Assembly (NCBI GenBank): GCA_006176705.1
Contig: QRFJ01000748.1
Coordinates: forward strand, 124,001-188,000
Direction: 5' to 3'
DNA: 64,000 nucleotides
Source: Cocos nucifera
Taxonomy: Eukaryota; Streptophyta; Magnoliopsida; Arecales; Arecaceae
Shown: positions 23,731 to 35,122 of the stretch, piece after piece
How the letters are laid out: every line of letters begins with the position of its first letter
Numbering within the stretch: position 1 is the first letter of the stretch
The notes under the pieces: generated by a model
The model's input: the letters and a program-made list of their open reading frames with translations, nothing else
Database searches by the model: none
Told to the model about the DNA's origin: nothing
Translations under genes and position numbers: made by a program

Positions 23731-24830
23731 AGACTAGTTGGCTTTGGCATCATAGGTTTGCACAAATTAGTATGCATTCACTTTCAAAGCTTATCAAAAA
23801 GAAATTAGTTACCAATTTATAAAAATTAAACTTTGAAAAAGATAAAATTTGTGATGCATGCCAACTAGGTAAACAAACAAGAGTTTCATTCAAATCTAAG
23901 AATATTGTTTCAACTTCTAGGCCATTGGAACTTTTGCACATGGATTTGCTTGGTCCTATAAGAACAACAAGCTTAGGTGAAAAACATTATGATTTTGTAA
24001 TTATCGATGACTACTCATGTTTTACATGGATTTTTTTTTTGGCACACAAAGATGAAACTTTTTATGTTTTCATAAAGTTTTACCGAAAAGTTATAAATGA
24101 AAAAGAATTTTCAATTCAAAGCATTTGAAGTGATCATGGAACCGAATTTAAAAATTAAGACTTTAAAAATTTTGTGATGAAAAAAAATTAGCCATAATTT
24201 TTCAGCACCTAGGACACTCCAATAAAATGGAGTAGTAGAAAAAAAAAATAGAACTCTAAAAGAAATGGCCTGTACTATGCTATGTGAAAGCAACCTTCCA
24301 AGATACTTTTGAATGGAAGCAATTAACATAGCATGTTACATCTTAAAATGTGCCCTAATCAAACCAATTTTAAAGAAAACATCTTATGAGCTTTGGAAAG
24401 AAAGAAAATCTAACATTGCATATTTTCATATTTTTGGTTGTCGATGTTTTATTTTGAATAATGATAAAGAAAAACTAGATAAATTTGATGCAAAATCCGA
24501 TGAAGCTATTTTTCTTGGTTACTCCTCTTTTAGTAAAGCTTTTAGAGTTTTTAACAAAAGAACCTTAGTAGTAGAGGAGTCAATATATGTTGTTTTTGAT
24601 GAGACTAATGATCTTTCATCAAGGAAGAGTGAGGGTATTGATGATGTAGATCCTCTTACAGAAGAATTGAAGGAGATCATCCTAAAGGATTCAATAATTC
24701 AAAATGAAGAGAATCATGAAGACAGCAAGAAATTGAGGGTGAAGGACAATAAGAACAACCTCAAAATATAAATGATCTTCCAAAAGAATGGAGGTATGTT
24801 CACAATCACCCCAAAGAACTAATTATTGGT
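23731..24830 (+). pseudogene. copia-4 integrase, broken
   Basis: The HHCC part (WHHRFAQIS, CDACQLGKQTR; the second expected His is missing) is followed by the DDE core. The first Asp is in LLHMDLLGP, the second in SDHGTEF, and the Glu is visible in GVVEKKNRTL near 24228. The C-terminal region (SYELWKERKSN, HIFGCRCFILN, FLGYSS) is open at 24313-24771. Stops near 23820, 24126 and 24160-24230 disable it. It would insert the cDNA into the genome. Confidence 0.85.
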
Positions 24831-25010
24831 GATCCTACACATAATCTAAGAACTCGCTCTTCACTTAGAGATGTATACAATCACTTTGCATTTATTTCTT
24901 ATTTTGATTCCAAAACCATTGATGAAGTCAAAAAAGATTATAATTGGATAAATGCAATGCAAGAGAAACTTAATCAATTCAAAAGAAATAATGTTTGGAC
25001 CTTAGTATCA

Positions 25011-25290
25011 CATTACTACAAAAATGGCCTATGGTAGTGCATACTATGGCAGCGATTTTCGAAACCGCTGCCATAGCTCCTACGGCGACATATAGCAACG
25101 GTTACTGAAAACGACTGCCGTAGGTCAGACCTATAGTAGCAATTCATAAAAACCATTGCTAAAGGTCGACCTATAGCAGTGGTTCATTGTAACTGTTGCC
25201 ATAAGTCGGACCTATAATAGTGATTAATAGGAACCGCTGCTATAAGCTGATTTATGCCAGCAGTTAATTATAATCGCTACCATATATATA
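25011..25290. repeat. CACTA left terminal and subterminal repeats
   Basis: About ten copies of a 10-15 bp motif (for example GCAGCGATT, AACCGCTGCCATAG, AGCAGTGGTT) alternate in orientation. Such arrays are the transposase-binding sites of En/Spm elements. Confidence 0.8.
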
Positions 25291-26260
25291 TATATATTTT
25301 AAATATTATATAATTTTAAAATTTAATATCCATCTTCATCATTCATTATTTAAATAATTATTATTAGAGTATCGTTGAAAAAGGTAGCCTCAATCAAATG
25401 GCCCTAGTTTCGTCGATCAAAAAAATTTGATTTCGACGACCACGAACGATGATACGATGATCTGATAGATGAAGATCTTCGATGGATCTAAAAACCTACA
25501 ATGATGATCTCGATGATATTTGTAGTATACTATCAAAGTTTTACTTCAATCGGATATCATTATCTTAGCCAATTTAGTATAGGTTAGTTTCGACCGTTAA
25601 ATGATAAACGAGTGATCAAAGGATCAAATGGTGTTCGATTATGAGATAATATTTTTTAAAATGATCTTGGCTACTACTTTAATCATTTTCTATGGTGGTG
25701 ATTATAAAATTCAACTAGTGAGATGAAGAACGATCTAAAACTATACATCTCCTAATAACCATTCTAAAACTTCACTGGTTGTTATGCTCGTGCTTTTGCA
25801 ATATCTACTTAACATGAATAGTTTATAAAAGAATGATTTGAATTTTAGTATCATTGCCATATAAAATATTTAAAATTATAATAAAAATTATTTTACAAAA
25901 AAATTATCTCATAATCAGATGTCGTTTAACCCTTTCATCACTTGTTCCTAATTTAATGGTCGAAATCATTCCGTACTAAATTAACCATGATAATGATATC
26001 CATTGAACTAAAACTTTGATAGTATGGCACAAACATCATCGAGATCATCATTGTAGATTTTTGAATCCATCGAAGGTCTCCACCTGTTAGATCATCACAT
26101 CATCGTTCGTGATCATCAAAATTGAATTTTTCTGATCAATGAAGCTAGGGCCATCAGATCGAGGCAACCTTTTGCGATGATACTCTAATGATAATTATTT
26201 AGATAATGAACGGTGAAGATGGATATTAAATTTTAAAATTATATAATATTTAAAAAAAAT
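25265..26260. repeat. Long imperfect inverted repeat (foldback) in CACTA
   Basis: The arm 25265-25660 returns in reverse complement at 25890-26260. Matching landmarks are AGAGTATCGTTG with CGATGATACTCT, GGCCCTAG with CTAGGGCC, TACAATGATGATCTCGATGA with its complement, and CTATCAAAGTTTTA with TAAAACTTTGATAG. The loop is about 230 bases. The transcript could form a hairpin of roughly 370-400 base pairs. Confidence 0.8.
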
Positions 26261-26281
26261 TAAAAAAAAATTATTTTCAAC

Positions 26282-26430
26282 CTATGATAGTGATTATCAA
26301 AAATCGCTGCTATAGATCTACAGCAGCGGTTATAGAACTGCTACCGTAAATCTATAGCAGCGGTTGTGGATAACTGCTGCCGCAGATTTATGGAAGCGGT
26401 TTGAGAATCACTACTATAGGTTAGGTTAAA
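26282..26430. repeat. Internal block of CACTA subterminal repeats
   Basis: Words such as ATCGCTGCTATAG, CTACAGCAGCGGTTATAG and AGCAGCGGTTGTGG repeat the left subterminal array in inverted position beyond the foldback arm, so the whole of 25011-26430 is roughly a mirror structure. Confidence 0.75.
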
Positions 26431-26503
26431 AATCTCTAAATCTTTTCTTTCCTTCCATGCGCACTCGATCTCTCTCTTTGTCTCTCTCCCTCTTCGTCGT
26501 CAG

Positions 26504-27060
26504 TGAGGCTCCTTCCCCCCTCGACCGGCGTCGCCCCTCCTTCCCCCCCAACTGACGTCACCTGTCCTTCCCCCTCGATCGATGCTGCCCTCCTTCCCCT
26601 CCGATCGGTGTCGCCCCTCCTTCCCCCTCGACGACGGCCGCCCTCTTTCCCCTCCCCCTCCGGGCCCCCATCCCAGCCACCCCCCACCTGGCCCACCACC
26701 CCCATCCTCCCCTCGACCGCTCCTTCTCACCACCCCCCACCTAGCACCCCCACCCCCACCCCTCCCCTGACCGCCCCTCCTACCACCCTGCCACCCCCTA
26801 GCCCCCATCTCCGATCGGCCCTCCCTACTACCCCACCCAGCCCCCCCACCCCTTCGGCCGCCCCTCCTTCCCCCATCGATGACTGCCCCTCCCTGCCACC
26901 CTGCCACCCCACACCCCCCAGCCCCCCCATCATCGACCGCCCCCACCTGGTCCCCCCACCCCCCACCTAGCCCCCTAACCCCACACTCCCCCTTCCGATC
27001 GCCGAACCTCCCATCACTGTGCCTTCCGAGCCTTCTCGTCACAATGCCCCCTCCCGGGCC
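26504..27060 (+). repeat. C-rich minisatellite-like segment in CACTA
   Basis: The plus strand is strongly C-rich and G-poor. At 26510-26642 it forms five ~27-bp units beginning CCTTCCCCC. It then becomes CCACC/CCCCA-rich. Open frames here on both strands translate into Pro- or Gly-rich low-complexity strings and are not genes. The minus strand has many G-runs able to form quadruplexes. Confidence 0.75.
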
Positions 27061-27519
27061 TCCTCATCACTGTGCCGACCGTCCCTACTCTCTCTCTCTT
27101 TTCTCTTTCTCTCTCTTCTCTATCTCACTATCTTGCTTTTGTTTCGCAGATTATCGCTAGTGCCATCGTCCTCCTCTAGCATCATCGCTGGTGACCCTCG
27201 AAGCTTTCGGTGCGACCCACTCTCTATAGCCATAGGTATAATTTTTTTATTAATTTTATAGTATTATTTATTAATCATGTATATTTATAATAATTTATAA
27301 AATATTTATACTAAATATTATAAATATTTATTATAAATTTTATAATTATCTACGTGCCATAGTTTTTGGGCTGTGCCATGGTGGTAGCCTTGGACTGTGC
27401 CATGTCGGTGGCTGTGGACTAGATCTATCAAAGGATTGGGCTTGGATCAAAACCTAGATATTCAGATCTGGATTCAATTTTAATTACTGATACCAGATCC
27501 AAATCCGAATATCCAACAG

Positions 27520-27763
27520 GTTTGTACTTGAGAGAGGAAGGGAGGGATCTAGCCTCACCGCCATCACTAGGAGGGAGGGGGTCCGACCTCATCGATGAGG
27601 GAGATCGAGAGAGGGAGAGTGGGAGATTGAGAGAGCGAGAGAGGGAGGAAGGGGGTCCGGCCTCGCCGGCATCACTGGGAGGGATGGGGTCTAGCCTTGC
27701 CGGTGAGGAAGATCGAGAGATTGAGAGAGGGAGGGATGGGGTCCAGCCTTATCGATGAGGAAG

Positions 27764-27816
<53 letters not shown>

Positions 27817-27960
27817 TCGAGAGATGGAAAAGCTGGGAGGGAGGGGTTTGGCCTCACCACCATCGTCGATGAGAGAGATCGAGAGAGGAAGAGAGGAAGT
27901 GATCAAGGGGATGGCACACAGTCGAGCTAGCTTGGGTCGTGATCGAGCCGACTAGGGGAG
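27520..27960 (+). repeat. G/A-rich repeats with (GA)n microsatellite in CACTA
   Basis: About four diverged units of the kind GGGAGGGATGGGGTC followed by GATCGAGAGAG lead into a pure GA run at 27767-27812. The plus strand is purine-rich, the opposite skew to 26504-27060. Confidence 0.8.
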
Positions 27961-28377
27961 GACCTGAGCCAAATATCTCAAGCATGGAGCCGGCTATCTC
28001 AGACATGAAGCCGGCTCAACTTCTGAGCGAATAGAATTTGATACGTCTCTCTAAGGTTCCAACTTTAAGCTCTATGATGCCACCATCATCTATTTTGTTC
28101 TTCTTTCAGATTTCTGAATTAACACCAAGATTCGTGCAAGAGATCGGATCATGACTGTTGCTCATCCTTAATTATTTATGAATGTAATTCATATTGTAGA
28201 ATTTATTGCATAATATTTTCTAGATGTTTATATCTTGTTGCTCTTATTTATTGTATTGCATAACGATAGACCCATCAATTGATTAGTATACATATTAAAG
28301 ACTATTTATTGATGCTATACTAATATTATTGTTCAACATATTATATTGATTAATGTTCACTAACATTGCATATCACG

Positions 28378-30123
28378 ATGGCACCGAAATGCCATCTAGC
28401 TTTCACCCCTACCACTCGGTAGGTTATGCATAGTTTAGCATCCGAGGAGCAGTCGCAGCATACTCCGTCCACCTCGACATCGACTACTTAGGGACCTCCA
28501 CTGCTGGCATCTACTCCACCGCTAACATCTACTCCACCATCGTCATCTACTCCACCAGCAGCTAAGTCTCTACCCGCCCATATTTGAGACACGTGCTAAT
28601 ATGCAGGCATCTGAGTGTACATTTTTATTATATTAGCATAACTTTATCTTTTATATAGTATTTGTATACTTATATATTTGCATAACGTATTTGCATTGCA
28701 GGTGCATCATCCAGTCGGACATTTTGCGATCCCATACATATGGCACATGTGTGAAACCGCCAGCATCAGGTGATGGTCTATTACGGTGTGGAGGGGAGGC
28801 CGATAGGGGAGACCGCGTGGGAGATGCATTCCTTTTTTGGAGTGCTTGTGAGATGATCGGGCATCATTTTTGTAGAGCCCAAAGACTGGCGTTTGATGGA
28901 TGCTACCATCAGGGATCGGATATGGAAGGAGATATGGGAAAGTATGTGCATCTTAGTTATATTTATGCATTTTATATGTTTACACAATATTTGTTTGATT
29001 AGAATAATTGTGTAACTAATTTTTGATAAATTTGTGTAGAGGAGGTATGACTTTTTCGATCACGAGAGGGCTCGAGATGCCCAATTGAGGAAGATCAGGG
29101 AGTTATACCAGGGTTACAAGGTCAAGCTCCATAGAGGATGGCTCGAGCATCAACGAGACACTCTAGAGGAGCTTATTCCCTGGATATAGGACTATCCTCC
29201 AAGTTGGTGGGAGAGTATGGTTAGACACCAAAGGAGTCAGGAGTTTCAGGTAAAATTTCTAACTTTTAAATTTTTCAATATGCTTAAAATTTTATTTAAA
29301 TATTTTTTAAATATTTATTATTTATTTGAATACTTGTTAGGCTATCTTTCATTAGAACTGGAAGAATCATGTAGCCTAGGAGTATACGCACACTCTAGGC
29401 CGTGAGTCTATGACCAGTCATGTGCATAGAGAGATAATTAATTCTAAATCTTACTAGATAAATTAAATTCATATTTTTTATCATCTTTTTGATAAATATA
29501 TTCTTTGTTATAGCTGATGAGAGATGAAGTGATACCCAGCCATAGTGAGATCTTTCGACCCAACCGCACGGACAAGATGGGCAGGTCGATGAATGCCGTG
29601 ATCGAGCATATTTTTGTATATATTAAATATATTAGTATATATGATTAGTACTATAGTATTTTTTATAAAATTTTATTTTAATTTATAATTATAAGATTAG
29701 TTAGATGCGCTCACGAGTGAGGGCCCGGATACGTCTAGGCCCCATGACCATCTATCTCAGATCTTGGGGCCTGAGCACTTTAGGAGGATCTGATGTAGGT
29801 CTGGACATACGCTGATAAGATACTGGTCCGAGGTGAGTGTCTCTTCATAGACTTTCGGTATCGTCAGTTGGAAGAAGCTTGAGGAGGCATTAGCATAGGC
29901 AGATCATGCTGCGATGCGGATAGATCGGACTGAGGAGCATGCATCCCATCTGGAGGGTATTGTGACAGACATGATGTCGATACTCAGTGCGCATTTTGAA
30001 GTCATGGGCTTTGAGGATATGTTGGCCTACATTTCAGCTCCAGCTCGAGCTCCAGCTCCGACTCTAGCTCCGACTATGGCTCTCGATGACGATGATAATG
30101 ATGTTGATTTAGGAGACTTTTGA
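28378..30123 (+). pseudogene. CACTA TnpA-like gene (plant Ptta/En/Spm transposase family), broken
   Basis: It begins MAPKCHLAFTPTTR and a Ser/Thr/Pro-rich stretch. Near 28775-28940 come GVEGRPIGETAWEMHSFFG and DWRLMDATIRDRIWKEIWE, the signature of the Ptta/En/Spm family (Transposase_24). After a probable intron starting at 28941, RYDFFDHERARDAQLRKI and PPSWWESMVRHQ continue it. Later exons (29510-29610, 29700-29900) end in an open C-terminus at 29914-30123 with a Pro/Ala repeat and acidic tail. In-frame stops at about 28420, 28490, 28590 and 29185 show decay. Known TnpA proteins bind the subterminal repeats. Confidence 0.7.
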
Positions 30124-30282
30124 TGTATTTTATTTTTTTAAAAAATATTATAATAAATTTTATTCAATAATAAAATTTTAGCATTTTAAAATAATTTTTA
30201 TATTTATTATATTTTTTATATTATATATCTATATTTATCGGATAAAATATATAAAAAAATAAAAATTTTGATTTTTTAATTA

Positions 30283-30606
30283 TAAAAAGATCTACGACAG
30301 TGGTTTTATAACCACTGCCATATCCATGCTAATCGCTGTCATAGGTCAATGGTGCAAATGGTGTTAACTGCTGCGTTAGATCTATGGCAGTGGTTAAAAA
30401 ACTGCTATTATAAATTACCTATGATAGTGGTTATGTAACCACTGCTATAGATAATCTATGGTAGTGGTTACGTAATCGCTGCTATAGGTTGATATATTAC
30501 AGCAATTTATAAACCACTGCAATAGACCATCTATGATAGCGGTTCAAACAACCGCTGTAACAATTGTTGCCATAGACTGTTGCCGTAGGTTTTTCTTGTA
30601 GTAGTG
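30283..30606. repeat. CACTA right subterminal repeats and terminus
   Basis: Alternating GGCAGTGGTT, AACCACTGC and AACCGCTG motifs run to the terminal CACTACTACAAGAAAAACC (inverted). It pairs with the left array at 25011-25290. Confidence 0.8.
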
Positions 30607-30609
30607 TCA

Positions 30610-32033
30610 AGATCTAAAATTTATCCAATAATTGATACACAATGGGTATATAGAAATAAATTGGAAGAAAATGGAAATGTAATTAGGAATTAAGCAAAAT
30701 TAGTTGCAAAGGGGTATAATCAAGAAGAGAAAATTGATTTTGATGAAATCTTTGCACCTGTTGCTAGACTAGAAGCAATTAGACTTTTACTCGCTTATGC
30801 ATGCTTTATGAATTTCAAGCTATTTCAAATGGATGTTAAAAGTATTTTTCTAAATGGATATATTGCCGAAGAAGTTTATGTAGAACAACCTTCCAATTTT
30901 GAAAATCATACTTTTTCAAATTATGTTTTTAGATTAAACAAAGCATTATATGGTTTAAAACAAGCACCTAGGGCTTGGTATGAAAGACTAAGTAAATTCT
31001 TGCTTAATAATGGATTTTCAAGAGGAAATGTAGATACAACCCTTTTCATTAAAAGAAATCATGATGACATCTTAGTAATACAAATATATATTGATGACAT
31101 TATATTTGGATCTACTAATGAAACTTTATGTCAAGATTTTGCTAAGCTTATGCAGATGGAGTTTGGGATGAGCATGATGGATGAACTAACATTCTTCCTC
31201 AGACTTCAAATCAAATAAATAAAAGAAGAGATCTCTATCACTCAAAGCAAGTACACAAGAGAACAACTCAAGAGATTTAGGATGGAGAGCTCCAAAGCAA
31301 CTGGTACCCCCATGAGTCCATCGTATAAGCTTGATAAGGATGAAAGAGGTAAAAGTGTTGATCAAAAATTTTATAGAGGCATAATTGATTCTTTATTGTA
31401 TTTAACTACTAGTAGACCAGATATCATGTTTAGTATTTATTTATGTGCACTATTTTAATCTAATCCAAAAGAATCACATTTAAATGCTGTAAGAAGAATA
31501 CTTAAATACCTAAAATGAACTCAATCCATAGGTTTATGGTACTCTAAGAATTCATCAATCGATTTAATTGGATATTCAGATGCAGACTTTGCTGGATATA
31601 AATTAGATAGAAAAAATACTAGTGAAACTTGCCAATTTCTAGGAGTTAACTTAATCTTTTAGTTTAGCAAGAAGCAAAATTCGATAGCATTGTCTACGAT
31701 TGAGGCCGAAAACATTATAGCCGAAAGTTGCTGTGCACAAATCTTGTGAATTAAGCAATAACTTGAGAACTTTGGCATCAAACTAAACAAAACTCCCATA
31801 AGATGTGATAATACTGGTGCCATAAATCTAACTAAGAATCCAATCGAACACTCTAGGTCAAAATATATTGAAATAAGACATCATTTCATAAGAGAGTATG
31901 TTCAAAATAATGACATAATTCTTGATTATGTTTATACTGAAAATCAATTAGCTGAAATTTTTCCTAAGGCCTTAAGTGAAGATAAATTCTATGAGATTAG
32001 AAGAGAACTAGAAATTTTTGATCCCCTAGCCTA
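30610..32033 (+). pseudogene. copia-4 reverse transcriptase and RNase H
   Basis: The RT palm includes FAPVARLEAIRLLLAYACF and YGLKQAPRAWYERL; the catalytic YIDD is near 31090. A 136-residue stretch at 30808-31218 is open. RNase H follows, with its acids visible in YSDADFAG, STIEAEN and RCDNTGAI, and ends DPLA-stop near 32033. In-frame stops occur at about 30693, 31216, 31457, 31517, 31660 and 31747. The N-terminal part of RT lies before the CACTA, at about 24780-25010. Confidence 0.9.
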
Positions 32034-32639
32034 AACATCTTTATGATTTCAAGCTTAAATCTATCAAAAATGATGTTAATCTTTATCTTGAGCGTATATC
32101 TCAAATTTTCTATCTCGAAAAGCTTAAATCTAACCTTTCTTGATTATTCTCATGAATGAAATTTCAATCATTAAAATCTTATATTTTTTTAGAATTTTTC
32201 CATCTTTTTTTTTTAGATTTTTTTGTGCCATGGGTTGACCTAGAGGGCAACTCATGGGCATTTTGGTCTTTGTTATACTTAACCCATCGGGCAGCTTCTT
32301 ATTTGGATTTTCTTTTGGCCGAAAAGGACGACCTCATCATCTTTTCTTATTTTCTATTGTTCAACCCAACAAAAGCTCTCTCCCTCTCAACTTCCTCAAT
32401 TGATCAAATCTCTAAAAATCCCCTTTCCTACCTAAACCCCTCCTTAAAATCTTTCCTTAAGGAGTCAAATCTCTTCTTACTTTCTTTCTATTTGGGCGAT
32501 TTGAAGAATCCTAGTAAACCCTTACCCTAAAATCCACCGTCGGCTATCTTCCTTAAAACTCTTCCTCTTCTTCTCAAATCTTCTCCATTCCACTTTCCCT
32601 TGACACTCGTGAGTGGGATTAAGGCTTCTATTGGTTGGA

Positions 32640-34339
32640 ATGGCACCCAAGATGAAATTGCCACAAAGAAGAAAATTGGCCTGTTGCTTAGAGAAAGAAG
32701 CCCGTCGGAAAAGAATAGCACAAGAGCCCTCTCTTGATCCAACCTTTGCCTCTAGACGATCTTCATAGTCTCCTCTTGCACCAAGTAAGGTTCCTTTGTC
32801 TGATAGAAATGTTGAACAAGGAAAGAATGTTGATTTTAGTTTCTTTAAGAAAGAAAGATTTTCATTTGTGTTAAAAATTAAAAAGCAAGGATGAGATTAT
32901 TTTTGCAAGTTGAAAGAAGCTACATATGTGGATTTGGTTAGAGAGTTTTATCTAAATTTGGCATACTTCAATGGAAGAGTAAAATCTATTGTTAAAAGTA
33001 TTGTGATTACTCTTAATCCAGTTCACTTGGGGGGAATTCTAAAATTACCATGTGAGGGTTACAAGGAAATGGAACTAACCCATAAAGAAGAAGGACTGAG
33101 AGAAATCTTGGGAAGAGAATTTGAAGAAAATTTGAAGAAATTAGAGGCCAAGATTCTTTCTGCTAAAATGAGAGTGTTACACACCATGGTTACCAAGTTA
33201 TTTGTCCCTAGGAGTGGCAGGCATGATTTATTATTTGGTAGGGACATATGTATCATATTTCATGTGATTACAGAGACCCCCTTTAACCTCTCTATTTTGA
33301 TGATAGAAATGATAAGAGAGACCTTGAATAGGTCTAAGGCACATCTATCCTATGGTATGGCCCTCTCATTAGTGTTTAGGTGGTTTGGAGTTAGTTTTGA
33401 AGGAAAATCGATTGCCAAATTATCTCACACCGATACCATCAACCGCCACACACTGCATTGCATGGGTTTTTCAAAGATTGATGGTGGTTGGCCCAAAGGT
33501 GCTGAGAATGTAGAGAGAGCTGAGGACGAGGGACCATCTTCACCTCCTCATGTCATAGAGGATCTTCTGACTTTCAATTTACATCTGATCATGAGATTGG
33601 TCCCTCAGAGTCAGTGAGGAAAGATGCAGATGTGGCACCATCGAGGAGCAGAGACATAGATGTTAGATTCACTGATGACCAAATCGGAAGGATCACTGAC
33701 TAGTTGATTCAGTCGATTATCGATATCCTATCTTAGAGGATTACAGATCTTTTATCTCAGCAGATAGCCAGTACCCTTCAGGGTGAGAGTACTCACTTCA
33801 TCCCATCTTCTGATCAGTCTGTGATTTCACATGTATCTACTATCTTTCAGTTGCTTACTGCTCAGTCTGCATGGCTTGAGAATCTCGAGGGATGTATTTT
33901 GAGATTAATAGGCCGATTTTTAGATTTGCAAAGGCAAGTTTTGGATTTGGATCATCTCTAGATGAGAGAGGATATTTTAGAGATATCAGATCTTACTACT
34001 GAGGCAGCCAGACTTTGAGGTGTTCTAGAGGGTGGTTTTGACTTCCTGAGGAGAGAGTTCAGAGGTTCCAGTGAGACTCTATCTACACAAATTGGGGCCA
34101 TCACTCAGTCCATATCAAGAGCACTGGATCATTTAGATACTATAAGGATTGCTCTTCTTGCTCAGCCCACTTCCTCTTAGCCTCTTGAGTCGTCTCATCC
34201 AGCTACTCGAGTCCGCACCTACACCCATGGTCAAGGCAAACATGGTCGAGAATGTGCTCCTAGATTTGATCCTATCACATCCCATCACATCTCTAATTTC
34301 TCATCTGATTTAGATGCTTCCAGTCGTGATCTCTACTAG
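32640..34339 (+). pseudogene. copia-4 envelope-like gene of Sirevirus type, broken
   Basis: It starts at ATGGCACCC with a basic N-terminus (KMKLPQRRK). The best open part is 32910-33617 (235 residues), containing ATYVDLVREFYLNLAYF and HGMGFSKIDG-like words of the 'putative plant transposon protein' family found in Sirevirus and Athila third genes. A Ser/Gln/Leu-rich, coiled-coil-like C-terminus with stops runs to about 34339. In-frame stops at about 32766 and 32892 precede the open part. I see no convincing signal peptide, so a true envelope role is not supported. Confidence 0.75.
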
Positions 34340-35122
34340 ATTTAGTTTAGTCATCTTTGTATTAGGTTCTGATCTAGTATCACTTAGTTGTTTCTATGAG
34401 TTATTGATCAAGTCATAGTTGGTTATATTTTTTTTGGATTAAATTTTATGGCATTGGTACTTTGGATGTTTGGGTCATGGATAGTTGTATCCATGAATTT
34501 TATATATTTTGATAGCCTAATTCTCATGAATACTTTTGATACCTTTATATTTTGTATGTTTAGCACTTATATATTTTGATGACTTGATGTTATGATAATC
34601 ATTTGGATGTAAATATGTGATGACGCCATTTGAATGATGTGAAATGAAATCTTTATGAATTGGCTAAATTTCATTATGATCATTATGTTGTAAATTGAAA
34701 GTTTTGTTATAAATTCCTGTTCCAATAGAAAAACATATGGAATAACTTAAGGGGGAGGCTTTTTTATTTTTGAATTTTAAAATCCTTTAAGATCTTACTT
34801 GATGATGTCAAAAAGGGGAAGTAGAGTAAATAAAATAAGGCTATAAGCAAAATTAAAGTAAAATTGATAAAAAAAATAAAATAAAAGTAAAATTGACAAA
34901 AGGAATAAGTAAGTCAAACACTTTTGTAAATCATTTAAATGCCTAACTATAAGTAATCATCAAACTGCTCTTGATGTCATATTGGTGAAATAATTAAATA
35001 TAATATCCTAGGATGTGATGTACCATGTTCCTTCAAAATTTTTGAAACCCTCAATCAATGCTTCTACATGCTTTATTTTTACTTATGCTCAAATATTTTG
35101 TCATCATCAGAAAGGAGAAGAT
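34340..35122 (+). other. copia-4 3' untranslated region with polypurine tracts
   Basis: This is AT-rich and non-coding. TTAAGGGGGAGG (34747-34758), AAAAAGGGGAAG near 34812 and AAAGGAGAAGAT just before the LTR (35111-35122) are polypurine tracts. Multiple tract copies upstream of the 3' LTR are a known Sirevirus trait. The last one would prime plus-strand DNA synthesis. Confidence 0.7.

Larger units (their letters stand above)
25011..30606. mobile_element. CACTA (En/Spm) transposon inside copia-4
   Basis: The ends are CATTACTACAAAAATGG (one change from CACTACTACAA) and, inverted at the right, CACTACTACAAGAAAAACC. A 3-bp target duplication TCA flanks it (25008-25010 and 30607-30609). Both ends carry dense subterminal repeats built on CAGCGGTT/AACCGCTG. 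Removing the element and one TCA leaves the copia-4 RT reading frame continuous across the site. A degenerate TnpA-like gene is inside but no TnpD-type transposase core, so it is non-autonomous. Confidence 0.9.

Noticed and set aside
25011..26430. An independent small transposon rather than part of the CACTA
   Set aside because: No terminal CACTA sequence or 3-bp duplication is seen at about 26430, while 30606 has both. I keep it as an internal foldback.
26500..27261. Several overlapping open frames on both strands, up to 180 codons
   Set aside because: They translate to Pro-rich or Gly/Arg-rich low complexity from the C-rich repeats. Open frames on both strands follow from base skew, and no domain is visible.
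27522..27955. Open frames in the GA-rich block
   Set aside because: They encode (Arg-Glu)n or (Ser-Leu)n from a GA/TC microsatellite and are not genes.
32156..32530. 124-codon open frame before the Sirevirus third gene
   Set aside because: Phe/Leu/Ser-rich from T-rich sequence in the region between RNase H and the third gene. A hydrophobic leader peptide is possible, but I cannot support it.
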